NCBI RefSeq assembly: GCF_007747655.1 | Contig: NZ_CP036274.1 | Coordinates: 4,030,001 to 4,094,000, forward strand | Length of the DNA stretch: 64,000 nt | Reading direction: 5' to 3' | Source: Anatilimnocola aggregata | GTDB lineage: Bacteria > Planctomycetota > Planctomycetia > Pirellulales > Pirellulaceae | In this document: positions 8,266-17,211 of the stretch, one piece after another | Layout of the letters: every line of letters begins with the position of its first letter | Position numbering within the stretch: the first letter of the stretch is position 1 | Made by a program: the position numbers and the translations under genes | Notes under the pieces: model-generated | What the model was told of the DNA's origin: nothing | The model's database searches: none | Seen by the model: the letters and a program-made list of their open reading frames with translations, nothing else

Positions 8266-9339
8266 CTAGCGCGGCGGCAATTCGTGGGCAATGTCGCTAG
8301 CGGAGGTGAACATCCGCACCATGCCGGGGCGCAGGCCGCGAAAGGCAGCTGCATAGCGGGCCGGATCATGTCGCGGGACCGAGAGCGAGCGAATGTAAAT
8401 CTGCTGCACTTGATCTGGAAAGTGCCGCGCGGCAGCGCCGTAGATTTCCGGATCGGCTTCGACGTTATCCCCAACGAGGATGAATCGTCGCTTGGGGAAC
8501 AGCTTCAGCAGCGAATGAATCACCACCGCCTTGCCCGACCGTCGCATCAGCAGCAGCTTGCGCAACAGATGATCGCGCAACCGGAACGCCCGCAAGTGAA
8601 ACGAACCGCCCGGAAAGCCCGAAGCTCCGAACAGGGCCTGCAAGTGTTGATACAACTGCCAAGGGCACGACGACACGTAGTGAAACGCCGCCCCCTGCGC
8701 TTCCCAGGCTTGAAACAGCTGAGCCATGCCGACAATCGGCTCGAACTCTTTCAGGAACGTGTTGGTGAGTAGTGTGCGGCGACAGATTACGTTCGAATGT
8801 TTGAGCGTATCATCGATGTCCGAAATCACCGACACCCCTTCGGGCTCGATCAAGTGAACCTGCCCGTGTAGTCCCAGGCCGTCTCCCTGTGCATTGCAAA
8901 CGTCGAGTGCTAGCTGCAACTGCGTGGGCGAAGCCGCCATCACCAGCGGCAGCAGGTGTTGTTCATCAAGCCGCAGCGTGCCGAGAAAATGACCGTTCTT
9001 GCGCGACCGTTTGGGGAGCACATAAATGTTCTCGCCCAGCTTGACCGCCATCTGTTTGCCGGCCTCATCCTTGGCCAAGAATCGCTGGACGCGATAGCGG
9101 AACAATTCCGACTGAAACGCATCGGCGGGTGCTTTTATCAAACGCTGCAACAGCTTGAGCAGAAAACGTTTGCCCAGCCCGATTGGCCCCTGCGAGAAGA
9201 CGTCGCCATGCACTTGCACGTGCCAGCCCCGCCCATCGGCACTGCGATAGCCGATGGTGGGAAACAGTACGACTTGTTCGTCGGCCTGCAGATTCGTCAG
9301 CGAGTCAGTTCGCCGTGGCAACACGCGTGATAGCACCAC
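8266..9339 (-). CDS. App1 family phosphatase (DUF2183, HAD-like)
   Basis: A product of 357 residues starting at a GTG (9339), with AGAGGA upstream. The N-terminal half (about 1-165) is a beta-rich domain. It is followed by a HAD-like catalytic signature, SDIDDTLK (about 173-180), in which the first Asp is the expected nucleophile, and later FILVGDNVEADPEIY with the acidic Mg-binding residues. This arrangement matches yeast App1-type phosphatidate phosphatases and their bacterial DUF2183 homologues, which dephosphorylate phosphatidic acid. The bacterial role is less certain and could involve another phosphomonoester. No signal peptide is seen. It stands alone on the minus strand. Confidence 0.85.
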   Translation of the reverse strand: MVLSRVLPRRTDSLTNLQADEQVVLFPTIGYRSADGRGWHVQVHGDVFSQGPIGLGKRFLLKLLQRLIKAPADAFQSELFRYRVQRFLAKDEAGKQMAVKLGENIYVLPKRSRKNGHFLGTLRLDEQHLLPLVMAASPTQLQLALDVCNAQGDGLGLHGQVHLIEPEGVSVISDIDDTLKHSNVICRRTLLTNTFLKEFEPIVGMAQLFQAWEAQGAAFHYVSSCPWQLYQHLQALFGASGFPGGSFHLRAFRLRDHLLRKLLLMRRSGKAVVIHSLLKLFPKRRFILVGDNVEADPEIYGAAARHFPDQVQQIYIRSLSVPRHDPARYAAAFRGLRPGMVRMFTSASDIAHELPPR

Positions 9340-9754
9340 TACATATCCGTCCTCTAAAACACCCTCCCTAGACTGCCTTGACTAGAACGCCACCGGCCAG
9401 CCATGTCAAGATTGGAGCGACTTCTCGCAACATCACTCTTCTTTATGCACTGCGCTCAGCGAATGCTGGCTCCGTCGGCCTGATTCCGCCGACTTTGAAA
9501 AACAGGCTTCGAATTGCAGTTCGGGGAGGGTGCTGCCGGCGCGAACGGTTAGCCGCATTGTGGAAAATGCCGTGGCTCGCTCCAGATTGCAATTCTTACC
9601 CAGTCGTTCCCGTGCGAATTGGTCCTGTCCGTTGGAGGTTTTTGGTCGCCCAAAATCGTGCGCCCGCGGTTGGTTGCAGCAGACGAGACGGGTATGATTA
9701 CTCCGATAACTAATTCTGATCCGCCGCACTCCTTCCGACCATCTATTTTTACCC
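9340..9754. other. Intergenic region, about 415 bases
   Basis: Divergent spacer between the App1-like gene and the methionine aminopeptidase gene. I see no RNA gene, repeat or convincing promoter. The 40 bases before 9755 are AT-richer (CATCTATTTTTACCC precedes the ATG) and lack a Shine-Dalgarno, so the aminopeptidase mRNA may have a short or weakly structured leader. Confidence 0.5.
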
Positions 9755-10573
9755 ATGCTTTATAACCGCAAGCGTCGCCTGAAACTCGACGAAGCCGAAC
9801 GCCAGGCGATGCGTCATGCCGGTCAATTCAACGCTCGGCTGATGGACGAAGTCCGCGCCTTCATCAAACCGGGGGTGACGACCGGTGCGATCGATACGCT
9901 GATCCACACTTACACGCTTGACCATGGCCACACGCCAGCCACGCTCGGCTATGCCGGCCAGCATGGGCCCTATCCCAAGAGCTGCTGCACAAGCGTGAAC
10001 GATGTCATTTGCCACGGTATCCCCGGCGAATATGCTCTGCGCGCGGGGGACATCGTCAATGTCGATATGACGACCATCGTCAACGGCTGGCACGGCGACT
10101 CTTCCGAGACTTTTCTCGTCGAGCCCGTCAGTGACCTCGCCCGCAAGGTCACGCAGTGTTCGTTCGATTGCCTCTGGGCCGCTATCGACGCCATCAAGCC
10201 CGGCTCGCGTGTCTCGGAGATCGGCGAAGCGATCGTTCGGAATGCTCGCCGCCACAGCTTTTCGGTGGTGCAGGAGTACGTGGGGCACGGCGTCGGTCGA
10301 CAGTTCCATCAGCCCCCCACAATTCCCCACGACCCGACCTCATCGCCCGAAGCTCGCCGCCAACGCCTCGAACCGGGCATCTGCTTCACCATCGAGCCGA
10401 TGATTAACACCGGCACGCGCGACACGCTCCTGAGCAAACGCGACGGCTGGACAGTGCGCACCAAAGACGGGGGCCTGAGCGCCCAGTTCGAGCACACCAT
10501 CCTCATGACCGAGTCTGGCCCCGAGCCCCTCACTGTTCCGCCCAACGGTCCCCACCGCGGACATAAGTTCTAG
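9755..10573 (+). CDS. map: Methionine aminopeptidase, type I
   Basis: A product of 272 residues that removes the N-terminal formyl-free methionine from nascent proteins in the cytoplasm. The pita-bread fold metal ligands are all visible: Asp104, Asp115, His178, Glu214 and Glu246, plus the substrate histidine in ICHGIP (about 86-91). It lacks the zinc-finger N-terminal extension of eukaryotic type Ia enzymes. The short basic N-terminus YNRKRRLKL is ordinary. The C-terminal tail after the last ligand ends in HRGHKF. The gene is monocistronic here, with a palindrome just after the stop. Map is normally encoded near secY or rpsB, so this may be a second isozyme. Confidence 0.93.
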   Translation: MLYNRKRRLKLDEAERQAMRHAGQFNARLMDEVRAFIKPGVTTGAIDTLIHTYTLDHGHTPATLGYAGQHGPYPKSCCTSVNDVICHGIPGEYALRAGDIVNVDMTTIVNGWHGDSSETFLVEPVSDLARKVTQCSFDCLWAAIDAIKPGSRVSEIGEAIVRNARRHSFSVVQEYVGHGVGRQFHQPPTIPHDPTSSPEARRQRLEPGICFTIEPMINTGTRDTLLSKRDGWTVRTKDGGLSAQFEHTILMTESGPEPLTVPPNGPHRGHKF

Positions 10574-10587
10574 TACTACCCACGTGC

Positions 10588-10606
10588 CACTGGCATTCTG
10601 CCAGTG
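10588..10606. repeat. REP-like palindrome after map
   Basis: CACTGGCA and TGCCAGTG are perfect 8-base arms around TTC. The sequence lies 15 bases after the map stop and may terminate transcription. CCACTGGC...GCCAGTG palindromes are a common dispersed repeat in planctomycetes (general knowledge, not searched here). Confidence 0.55.
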
Positions 10607-10834
10607 CTTGGATCGTGCCGCCGCACGTCGTTGCTTGGGTCTTGTCATCCAACTCTTTTGGATCGGGGGTTGAATAACCACCCAGCTGCGTGGGCAACGA
10701 GTTTGGCGCTCTTTTCGCGCGCAACAGGCAAGCGATTGTATTCAGACTCGCGTCCAGGTAACTTTGCACCCTTCCGCCTGCGTTGTTGCCCTCCCGAGTA
10801 GGCTACCTTCGTCCTTCCTTCTCAAGAGTTCACC

Positions 10835-12343
10835 ATGCGCATTGCCCTCGGTCAGATCTGGCAAGAGACCAACACTCTCAATCCATTAGCGACTACGCGA
10901 GAAAACTTCGAGACCTTCGGCGTGCTGCGTGGAGCAGACCTGCTCGAAAAGATGAGCCGGACGAACGAATTGGGGGGCATGATGCAAAGCATGCGCGTCT
11001 GGAGCGAACCGCCAGAGTTGATCGGGCTCGTGCGTTTGCCCGCCTGGCCCGCAGGCTTAATCACGGCTGCAACTTTTGACTGGCTGCAAGCTGAAGTGCT
11101 CAGCAGTTTGCGGGCAGCAGGGAAGGTCGATGCGGTCCTCCTCGCGCTGCATGGCTCGCTCGCGGGGCACGACCATCCCGATGTCGAAGGAGATCTGCTC
11201 GCCGCGGTGCGCGAACTGATTGGGCCAGATATTCCGCTGGTCGCCACGCTTGATCTGCACGCGTATGTCACGCCCAAGATGATCGCTGCTGCCGATGCAC
11301 TCGTGCTGTTTCACACCATCCCGCATGTCGACGTGGTCGAAACCGGCAATCGCGGCGCGGAAGTCTTGCGGCGCATCCTGTACGAAGGGGTCAGGCCAGT
11401 CGTCGCCTGGCAGGCAGTTCCTGCGGTGCTGCCCGCCGAAGTGGCCAACTCCGAAGAACCCGGCAATGTCGCCGCCATTCGCAAAGCTCGCTTGCAGCAC
11501 TGGGAAGCACAACCGGGAGTGCTGACGGCTGGTGTGGCGACGGTGCAACCTTGGATGGATGTACCTCATCTCGCTTCGGCAGTGGTGGTGGTGACGGATG
11601 GCGATATAACGCTCGCGCAGAACATCTGCAATGAGTTGGCCGGCGACTTGTGGCAAGCGCGGCAGCAATATCTGCCCCAGCTAACCGAGTTGGCCACAGC
11701 AGTGCAAATTGCGCACGAGAGCGACGGGCTGACGGTGCTCAGCGATAGCGCTGATGCCACCACTTCAGGTTCAATTGGCAACGGCACCGCGTTCCTGGCT
11801 GAAGTGTTCAAACACCAGTGGCCTCGCCCGGTCTGCCTGGCCATGTTCGCGCCGCACATTGTGGCTCAAGCGTTGGAAGTAGGGCTGGGGAACGAATGCG
11901 AGTTCACTTTTGGCACGGAGCCACCCACTGATTTTGTCGAGCACTTCACCGCGCGAATGAAGGTCGAGAAGTTCTTTCCCACAGCGTTTACCCTTTCCGG
12001 TCACTTGGGGAGTAACCTGGCCATCGATATGGGGCAGAGTGTGCGGCTGACCAGCGGCAATGTGAACCTCATTGTCACCAGTCGTAGCGGGCCGCATTTC
12101 GCGCCGGAATTATTTCGCGCGGCTGGAATCGAACCGTTCACGGCGCAGTTGCTCGTGGCGAAGAGCCCCTGCGGCTTTCGCGCTGCTTATAAAGCAGTCG
12201 CACAGCGGATTTTCAACGTTCGCTCGCCGGGCTGCGCCCCTGCGAATTTTTGGGAGTTTCCCTTCGCGAACATTCAGCGGCCCCTGTGGCCCTGGGACGA
12301 ATTCGATTGGCAGCCGAGCGCTTTGCTCAAGCCGGCCAAGTAG
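10835..12343 (+). CDS. M81 family metallopeptidase, MlrC-like
   Basis: A product of 502 residues starting MRIALGQIWQETNTLNP. The ETN segment, the DLHAYVTPKM region with a likely metal-binding Asp-x-His (about 147-149) and the later histidine in FHTIPHVD (about 163-170) match the MlrC family, named for the microcystin degradation protein. Family members are zinc enzymes. Most environmental homologues act on unknown amides or peptides, so microcystin should not be assumed. No signal peptide. The following NagB-like and TIM-barrel genes are on the same strand with gaps of 84 and 69 bases, suggesting a catabolic cluster. Confidence 0.85.
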   Translation: MRIALGQIWQETNTLNPLATTRENFETFGVLRGADLLEKMSRTNELGGMMQSMRVWSEPPELIGLVRLPAWPAGLITAATFDWLQAEVLSSLRAAGKVDAVLLALHGSLAGHDHPDVEGDLLAAVRELIGPDIPLVATLDLHAYVTPKMIAAADALVLFHTIPHVDVVETGNRGAEVLRRILYEGVRPVVAWQAVPAVLPAEVANSEEPGNVAAIRKARLQHWEAQPGVLTAGVATVQPWMDVPHLASAVVVVTDGDITLAQNICNELAGDLWQARQQYLPQLTELATAVQIAHESDGLTVLSDSADATTSGSIGNGTAFLAEVFKHQWPRPVCLAMFAPHIVAQALEVGLGNECEFTFGTEPPTDFVEHFTARMKVEKFFPTAFTLSGHLGSNLAIDMGQSVRLTSGNVNLIVTSRSGPHFAPELFRAAGIEPFTAQLLVAKSPCGFRAAYKAVAQRIFNVRSPGCAPANFWEFPFANIQRPLWPWDEFDWQPSALLKPAK

Positions 12344-12427
12344 CCCGGCGAATGTCACTCTCCGCCCCTTGCATCCGCGAGCGACGCGCACGATGCTGGT
12401 TGGCTCCCCACATCATGAGGTCAGGCG

Positions 12428-13171
12428 ATGAATGTCGAAATTTGTCCAAACAAAATTGAGCTAGGTCAACGAGCGGCAACTGCAGGTGCCGAGCAGATTC
12501 AAGTGGCGATTGCCGACCGGGGCGTGGCGCATGTCATTGTCGCCACCGGCGCGTCGCAATTTGAAATGTTGTCAGCCCTGGTACAGTCGCCGCAGATCGA
12601 CTGGTCGAAAGTGATCTTCTTTCACCTCGACGAATACGTGGGCATGCCGATCTCGCACGCCGCTTCGTTTCGCCGCTATCTGAAAGAACGGCTGGTCGAC
12701 ATCCTGCCCCGCGCGCCTAAGGCGTTTCACTATATCGATGCCGAGCGCGACCCGGCGGCCGAATGTCGCCGCTTGGGCGAGTTGATCAAACAGCACCCGA
12801 TTGATGTCGCCTTCATCGGCATCGGCGAAAACGCGCATCTGGCCTTCAACGATCCACCGGCCGATTTTGTTACTGAAGAGCCCTACCTTGTCGTTTCCCT
12901 CGACGAAGCTTGCCGCCGCCAGCAGTTTGGCGAAGGCTGGTTCCCCACGCTCGAAGACGTGCCCAAGGAGGCGATTTCGATGTCGATTCGCCAGATCCTG
13001 AAGTCCAACGTGATTGTCTGTAGCGTGCCCGACGAACGCAAAGCGGCTGCCGTGAAGGCGGCTATCGAAGGGAACATTTCGCCGCAAGTGCCCGCTTCGG
13101 TCTTGCAGCAACATCCGCGGGCGACAATCTATCTCGATCCACCGGCCGCTTCGCACCTGCTCAAAAAATAA
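12428..13171 (+). CDS. Glucosamine-6-phosphate deaminase-like protein (NagB family)
   Basis: A product of 247 residues with the NagB/SugarP_isomerase signature: substrate-binding [11 protein letters not shown] (about 38-48), [10 protein letters not shown] (about 59-68) with the catalytic Asp, and [15 protein letters not shown] (about 122-136), which includes the active-site H-x-A-F-N-D. The family converts glucosamine-6-phosphate to fructose-6-phosphate and ammonia, linking amino-sugar catabolism to glycolysis. AGGTCAGG precedes the ATG. It sits between the M81 protein and a TIM-barrel isomerase, consistent with a sugar-degradation cluster. Paralogues of NagB with other sugar substrates exist, so a gene symbol is not given. 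Confidence 0.85.
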   Translation: MNVEICPNKIELGQRAATAGAEQIQVAIADRGVAHVIVATGASQFEMLSALVQSPQIDWSKVIFFHLDEYVGMPISHAASFRRYLKERLVDILPRAPKAFHYIDAERDPAAECRRLGELIKQHPIDVAFIGIGENAHLAFNDPPADFVTEEPYLVVSLDEACRRQQFGEGWFPTLEDVPKEAISMSIRQILKSNVIVCSVPDERKAAAVKAAIEGNISPQVPASVLQQHPRATIYLDPPAASHLLKK

Positions 13172-13240
13172 TGCGGACTCTCCCGCACTGGTCTTCTCAC
13201 TCCGCATTCAAATATCTGATTTCCGCACTTTGAGGTTCTC

Positions 13241-14266
13241 ATGTCCGAACAAGTTTCCGAGCGTCCCACCGTCATCCTCTCCGGCTTTGGCGACGAAGCG
13301 GCCAATCAAAAGACGGCCGAACAACAGTTCGCTGCCTTCGCCGCCATCGGGTTGCAGTACTACTCGATTCGCTTCATCGACGCCGGCAATGGCATTAAGA
13401 ATGTGATGCAGTTGACGACCGCCGAGATTACGAAGATTCGTCACTTGGAAGATGAGTATGGGCTGAACGTCGCCACGCTCGGCTCACCGATCGGCAAGGT
13501 CAAACTCCTCGATCAAGAAGATGGCACCAAGAATCGCTTTGTCCCCTTCGACAAGTACTTGAACGAAGACGTGAAGAAGGCCTGTGAATTGGCGCACGCC
13601 TTCGAGACCAAGCTCATTCGCGGTTTTTCGTTTTATCATCCCAAGGGATCGAACCCGGCCGATCATCTGCCGCAGGCCATCGATCAACTGGGACAAATTG
13701 CCGAACTGTGCCATCGCAGCGATTTGACCTTCGGGCTGGAAGTCGAAGCCAATCTTGTCGGCCAAACCGGCGACCTGCTGGGAGAAATTCATCGCCAGGT
13801 CGATCATCCCGCCATGGTGCTGATCTTCGACGGTGCAAATATCTCGACCCAGGGCTTCAGCCCGACTGAGACCTTCGACCAGTACGAAAAGATGAAGAAG
13901 GGAATCGGCTGGATGCACATCAAGGACTATCGTCACCCGCAGCGGATGCAGCGGACGACGCATGTCGACGAAGAGGCGCTCAAGCACTTCGTCCCCGCGA
14001 ACCTGGGCGATAGTGCGCACGAAGCGATCCTGCGAGACTTCAAGGAACTGATTCCCGCCGTCGAAAAGAAGCTCACCAAGCGCGGCATCCCGGGGGTGAT
14101 TCTCGACCTGGAACCGCACCTCAAGGGTGGCGGCCAGTTCGGCGGCTTCAGCGGCCCGGATGGTCTCGGCGTCGCACTGCGGGGCCTGTGCAAAGTGCTC
14201 GACTATGTCGGCATCGATTACCACCTGCGCGACTTCGACGATGTCTGCAGTGCGCGCGGGTTTTAA
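13241..14266 (+). CDS. Sugar phosphate isomerase/epimerase, TIM barrel
   Basis: A product of 341 residues of the xylose-isomerase-like TIM-barrel family (AP endonuclease 2 superfamily). Visible landmarks are the first strand with GFGDEAA, FGLEVEANL (about 165-173) with a conserved Glu, FDGANIS (about 195-201) and GWMHIKDY (about 221-228) with a His-x-Lys-Asp metal-binding segment. Such enzymes act on keto-sugars or inositol-type compounds with a divalent metal. There is no signal peptide, in contrast to the related Tat-exported protein at 17212. TTGAGGTTC precedes the ATG. It probably works with the NagB-like and M81 genes upstream. Confidence 0.8.
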   Translation: MSEQVSERPTVILSGFGDEAANQKTAEQQFAAFAAIGLQYYSIRFIDAGNGIKNVMQLTTAEITKIRHLEDEYGLNVATLGSPIGKVKLLDQEDGTKNRFVPFDKYLNEDVKKACELAHAFETKLIRGFSFYHPKGSNPADHLPQAIDQLGQIAELCHRSDLTFGLEVEANLVGQTGDLLGEIHRQVDHPAMVLIFDGANISTQGFSPTETFDQYEKMKKGIGWMHIKDYRHPQRMQRTTHVDEEALKHFVPANLGDSAHEAILRDFKELIPAVEKKLTKRGIPGVILDLEPHLKGGGQFGGFSGPDGLGVALRGLCKVLDYVGIDYHLRDFDDVCSARGF

Positions 14267-14284
14267 GTCGATCGATTAGCGAAG

Positions 14285-15922
14285 TTACTTAGGTGCCTTC
14301 GCTGCTGCCTGACTTTCGGCGTTAAGTAAGTCAACGGGCACGGAGATGATTTTCCCCGTGTCCTTGCGTTTCAAGCGAACGACTCCCGCGCCCATGGAGA
14401 CAAACTGCGCTTCGACGGAAAACTTGCCGTCGGCGGTGGTCCAGGTGCGAAACTCGCGCTCGACCTTGGGGAGAGGAGTAGTCTTGGTGGCACCAGCATT
14501 CGTACTGCCAGTAACACGCGGGTCATTTTCGGTTGCAGCAACCGCAGCCGACTTATCCGGCTTTGGCAGGTGCGTTGAAACGTCGTAAATGGCAACTTGA
14601 TTGATCGCGAGATCGTTCGAGCCCGACTTGGCTGCCAGAGCCAGTTGTTGAAAGTCGGACGACAGGGCAATGTGCGGAATGGTGAACTCGCGATGCACGG
14701 TCGGAAATCCATCGAATAAGCCTACGATGGGAATCTTCGTGATGAGTTCCGGCTTGTCACCCACTTTTAGCGGCAAGCGATGGAGCTCGAGTTCGCCCAC
14801 CGCGGGCTTGCGTGTGATGGCAGCGACCTGGCCGTCGCATAGCAACCAGCCTCGGTCGAGTTCACCGCCGAACGAGTGCGTTGAGATTTCTTTCCCGTCC
14901 GGCACGCTCCACAGTTTCAGTTGGCCGTCGAGTCCGAGCGACCACAATCCCGCGGACGTGAACGCGAGTGAGTCGACTTGCGTTCCATGCGCTGCGACCG
15001 AAACTTCGTTCCCCTCGCTCCAGTCGGGCTTGATTGTCCAGAGGAACATGCGGCCGTCAGGTCGGGCACCAGCGGCGAACTTGTCATCGGCAGACCAGGC
15101 AACCGCGCTGGTACGCCAACTCTTAACATCCGGGGGTGGAGGATCGTTGTTCGCAAAACCAGCTGATTTTCCGCCTGTTGAGTTCAGTTCGGGAGAAAGA
15201 GCAGCAACGTTGCCGGCGACTCCACCCAGGACGAGCCACTTTTTACTCGTCGTCAGGCCACCCGTGGGGTGAAGATCGACCCCAATGCCGTCGTATCCCA
15301 GGTCCTTGCCCGTTTTGACATCGACCAGCCGATTAACAATCTTTTCAATGCAATAGATGGTTCCTGGCTTGGGTCCCGCGGTCAGAAATTGCGTGGGACC
15401 GCGCATCCCTTTCAGATCGATCGGCAGCTTTTCGCCAGTCGCGGCATCGAACACCCAGCAGTCGTTGTCTTTGGGAGAGACGACGAGATGTTTGCCATCG
15501 CTGGTGAAGGCTAAGGAGCGAATCAATTCGCTCCGCCATTCCAAGACCTTGCGAGGCTTGGGAGAACCTGCGGGTGCGGCATCCGCTGCGGCAACTCCAC
15601 CCTGCGGTGCGACTGCGGGGGGCTCATTGGTCGCAGGGCGGTTTACAGGCGGACGGTCATTGGACGGTTGCCCAACGGGTTGCTGCTGATCGTTGTTAGC
15701 GGGCGGAACATAATCTTTCGGCGGCAACCAGAGACGAGTTCCATCTCTGTAGATAAATACCATGCCTCCTTTTGGAGGGCGTTCAATGCTGGCGGGCTTT
15801 TCGCGCGGCAAGTCATCGCGCCCGACGATGCGATCTTCGGCAATAAGAGGCGCCGTCAATACGAACAGCATCACTGCCAAGACGATGGACGAACGCAATC
15901 TCAAGTGCGCAGCAGCGGGCAT
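14285..15922 (-). CDS. WD40-repeat protein with C-terminal SHD1 domain, secreted
   Basis: The start is at ATG 15922, with GAGGTG 7 bases upstream and a signal peptide (RSSIVLAVMLFVLTAPL). The longer open frame to 16354 overlaps the cupin gene and is rejected. The product has 545 residues. After a short domain with PKGGMVFIYRDGTRLWLPP and a Pro/Asn/Ala-rich linker (about 70-115) comes a beta-propeller with WD40-like blades (for example SLAFTSAGLWSLGLDGQLKLW). The C-terminal 60 residues (EFRTWTTADGKFSVEAQFVS onward, ending in VPVDLLNAESQ) match an SLA1 homology domain 1, common in planctomycete secreted proteins. Probably a periplasmic or surface scaffold. Confidence 0.82.
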   Translation of the reverse strand: MPAAAHLRLRSSIVLAVMLFVLTAPLIAEDRIVGRDDLPREKPASIERPPKGGMVFIYRDGTRLWLPPKDYVPPANNDQQQPVGQPSNDRPPVNRPATNEPPAVAPQGGVAAADAAPAGSPKPRKVLEWRSELIRSLAFTSDGKHLVVSPKDNDCWVFDAATGEKLPIDLKGMRGPTQFLTAGPKPGTIYCIEKIVNRLVDVKTGKDLGYDGIGVDLHPTGGLTTSKKWLVLGGVAGNVAALSPELNSTGGKSAGFANNDPPPPDVKSWRTSAVAWSADDKFAAGARPDGRMFLWTIKPDWSEGNEVSVAAHGTQVDSLAFTSAGLWSLGLDGQLKLWSVPDGKEISTHSFGGELDRGWLLCDGQVAAITRKPAVGELELHRLPLKVGDKPELITKIPIVGLFDGFPTVHREFTIPHIALSSDFQQLALAAKSGSNDLAINQVAIYDVSTHLPKPDKSAAVAATENDPRVTGSTNAGATKTTPLPKVEREFRTWTTADGKFSVEAQFVSMGAGVVRLKRKDTGKIISVPVDLLNAESQAAAKAPK

Positions 15923-16053
15923 GAGTACACCTCGCAATAGAATTTCGTAGTCAGCCAGGCTCAGCTTTCGATGATCGCTGAAAAGCAGACAATTTTCCAG
16001 CAGTTGGCGGCCAGTTGGGGGGGCAAACGCCGTGGTACGAATTTTCCCCAAGG

Positions 16054-16383
16054 TTACCGATAGTCTTCGCGAATCGGATTGAAGACATCGATGGCAACCG
16101 CAGGCGAGTCGCCAGCGACGCAGCCATGCACCACGCCGCCGGGAATGCGCCACATTTCTCCCGCTTGAATGGTCCGTTTTTCGTCGCCGATGGTGAAGGT
16201 CAACTCGCCGCTGATGAGCATGCCCATCTGTTCGTGCGGGTGCTGATGGGGCAATACTTCGGAGCGAGGTTCGAGTTCCACGATAGAAATCATGGTCTTT
16301 TCCCCCGCACACGTGTTGATGTATACGCCGGGAAAAATCTGATGCCGCGAGCACTCAGACTTGGTGACGAAATACTTGCTCAT
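16054..16383 (-). CDS. Cupin domain protein
   Basis: A single-domain protein of 109 residues. Cupin motif 1 is seen as PHQHPHEQMGMLISGELTF, carrying two histidines and a glutamate-equivalent region, and motif 2 as PGGVVHGCV with the third histidine. The fold binds a metal. The reaction could be an isomerisation, dioxygenation or small-molecule sensing. Upstream on the same strand is another cupin (16414-16785), 30 bases away, so the pair is probably co-transcribed with the CoA-binding and TIM-barrel genes as a minus-strand operon (18168 to 16054). Confidence 0.82.
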   Translation of the reverse strand: MSKYFVTKSECSRHQIFPGVYINTCAGEKTMISIVELEPRSEVLPHQHPHEQMGMLISGELTFTIGDEKRTIQAGEMWRIPGGVVHGCVAGDSPAVAIDVFNPIREDYR

Positions 16384-16413
16384 AGAGGGTCCGTGCGAGA
16401 GAGGTAATCGTTT

Positions 16414-16785
16414 CTAAGGCATCGCGTCGAGGAGCACGGTGTCTTCGTGCTCATAAGCGGGCGCACAGCAGCAGAGAAAGAGAAGACTCTTCGTACCGCT
16501 GTTGGTGATTTGGTGCGGAGCGCCAGGAGGAATCGCAATCGCGTCTCCGGGACCAACTTGTCGGCGCTCATTCCCCACTCGCATTTCGCCCTGTCCGTGC
16601 AGGATGTAATAAATCTCCTCCGAGCGCGGGTGATAGTGAGGCTGCGTGGTTTGGCCGGGTGCTACGCGAGCTTCGGCCAGACTTTGATTCCGAATGGCCG
16701 AATTGCGATGGGCTAGCAGTTCGCGAATCTCCGAACCGTCTTTCGTGGTGAAGGCAGGAGCATCGGCAATATTGAGAACGTCCAT
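16414..16785 (-). CDS. Cupin domain protein
   Basis: A product of 123 residues with a textbook cupin: motif 1 PHYHPRSEEIYYILHGQGEM (about 48-67; His, His, Glu metal ligands) and motif 2 GDAIAIPPGAPHQI (about 80-93; last His). The N-terminus (FTTKDGSEIRELL) is typical of cupins in sugar or mannose-6-phosphate-isomerase-like subfamilies. GAGG lies upstream of the ATG. It belongs to the minus-strand group running from 18168 to 16054. The substrate is unknown. Confidence 0.85.
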   Translation of the reverse strand: MDVLNIADAPAFTTKDGSEIRELLAHRNSAIRNQSLAEARVAPGQTTQPHYHPRSEEIYYILHGQGEMRVGNERRQVGPGDAIAIPPGAPHQITNSGTKSLLFLCCCAPAYEHEDTVLLDAMP

Positions 16786-16797
16786 GTGCCAGCCTCG

Positions 16798-17172
16798 TTA
16801 GGGAAGTTCGCGGGGCGACATTCCCACGTCGACAATGCTGCAGGCTTGAATCACGTTCAGTCCCAGACGTTCGGCTTCGGCAATCAGTTCATCGCTCTCG
16901 GTGCCGGGGTTCAGCCAAAGCTCTTCGCATCCGCGGGCAGCGATTTCGGGCAGCACTTTAATGCCGACTGCCGGTGGCAAATAAACGCTCACGCGGTTCA
17001 GCGTGCCGGCGGGAGTCTCGGCTAGCGAGGGGTAAGCCTTCACGCCTTCCACTTCATCGGCCTTGGGATTGATGGGATACACGGTGTATCCCTTGGCAGC
17101 GTGGGCACGCACGGACTTGTTGCCGAATTTACTGCGATCGGTACTGGCACCGAGGATGGCGACGGTGGGCAT
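16798..17172 (-). CDS. CoA-binding protein (YccU-like Rossmann fold)
   Basis: A product of 124 residues starting MPTVAILGASTDRSKFGNKS. This is the nucleotide-binding loop of the CoA_binding family (small stand-alone Rossmann proteins related to the N-terminus of succinyl-CoA synthetase alpha). Further landmarks are KGYTVYPINP and LWLNPGTESDEL. These proteins bind CoA thioesters but have no established reaction. The start is supported by AAGGA 9 bases upstream. It lies 12 bases upstream of the cupin at 16785 and 39 bases downstream of the Tat TIM-barrel gene. Confidence 0.88.
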   Translation of the reverse strand: MPTVAILGASTDRSKFGNKSVRAHAAKGYTVYPINPKADEVEGVKAYPSLAETPAGTLNRVSVYLPPAVGIKVLPEIAARGCEELWLNPGTESDELIAEAERLGLNVIQACSIVDVGMSPRELP

Positions 17173-17211
17173 GCTGCTAGTCCTTGCTAAAGTTTTGAAT
17201 CAATGGATGGA

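Noticed and set aside
14285-16354. Long 689-aa frame for the WD40/SHD1 protein
   Set aside because: The region 15923-16354 overlaps the cupin gene in another frame, and a signal peptide with GAGGTG ribosome site marks the true start at 15922.
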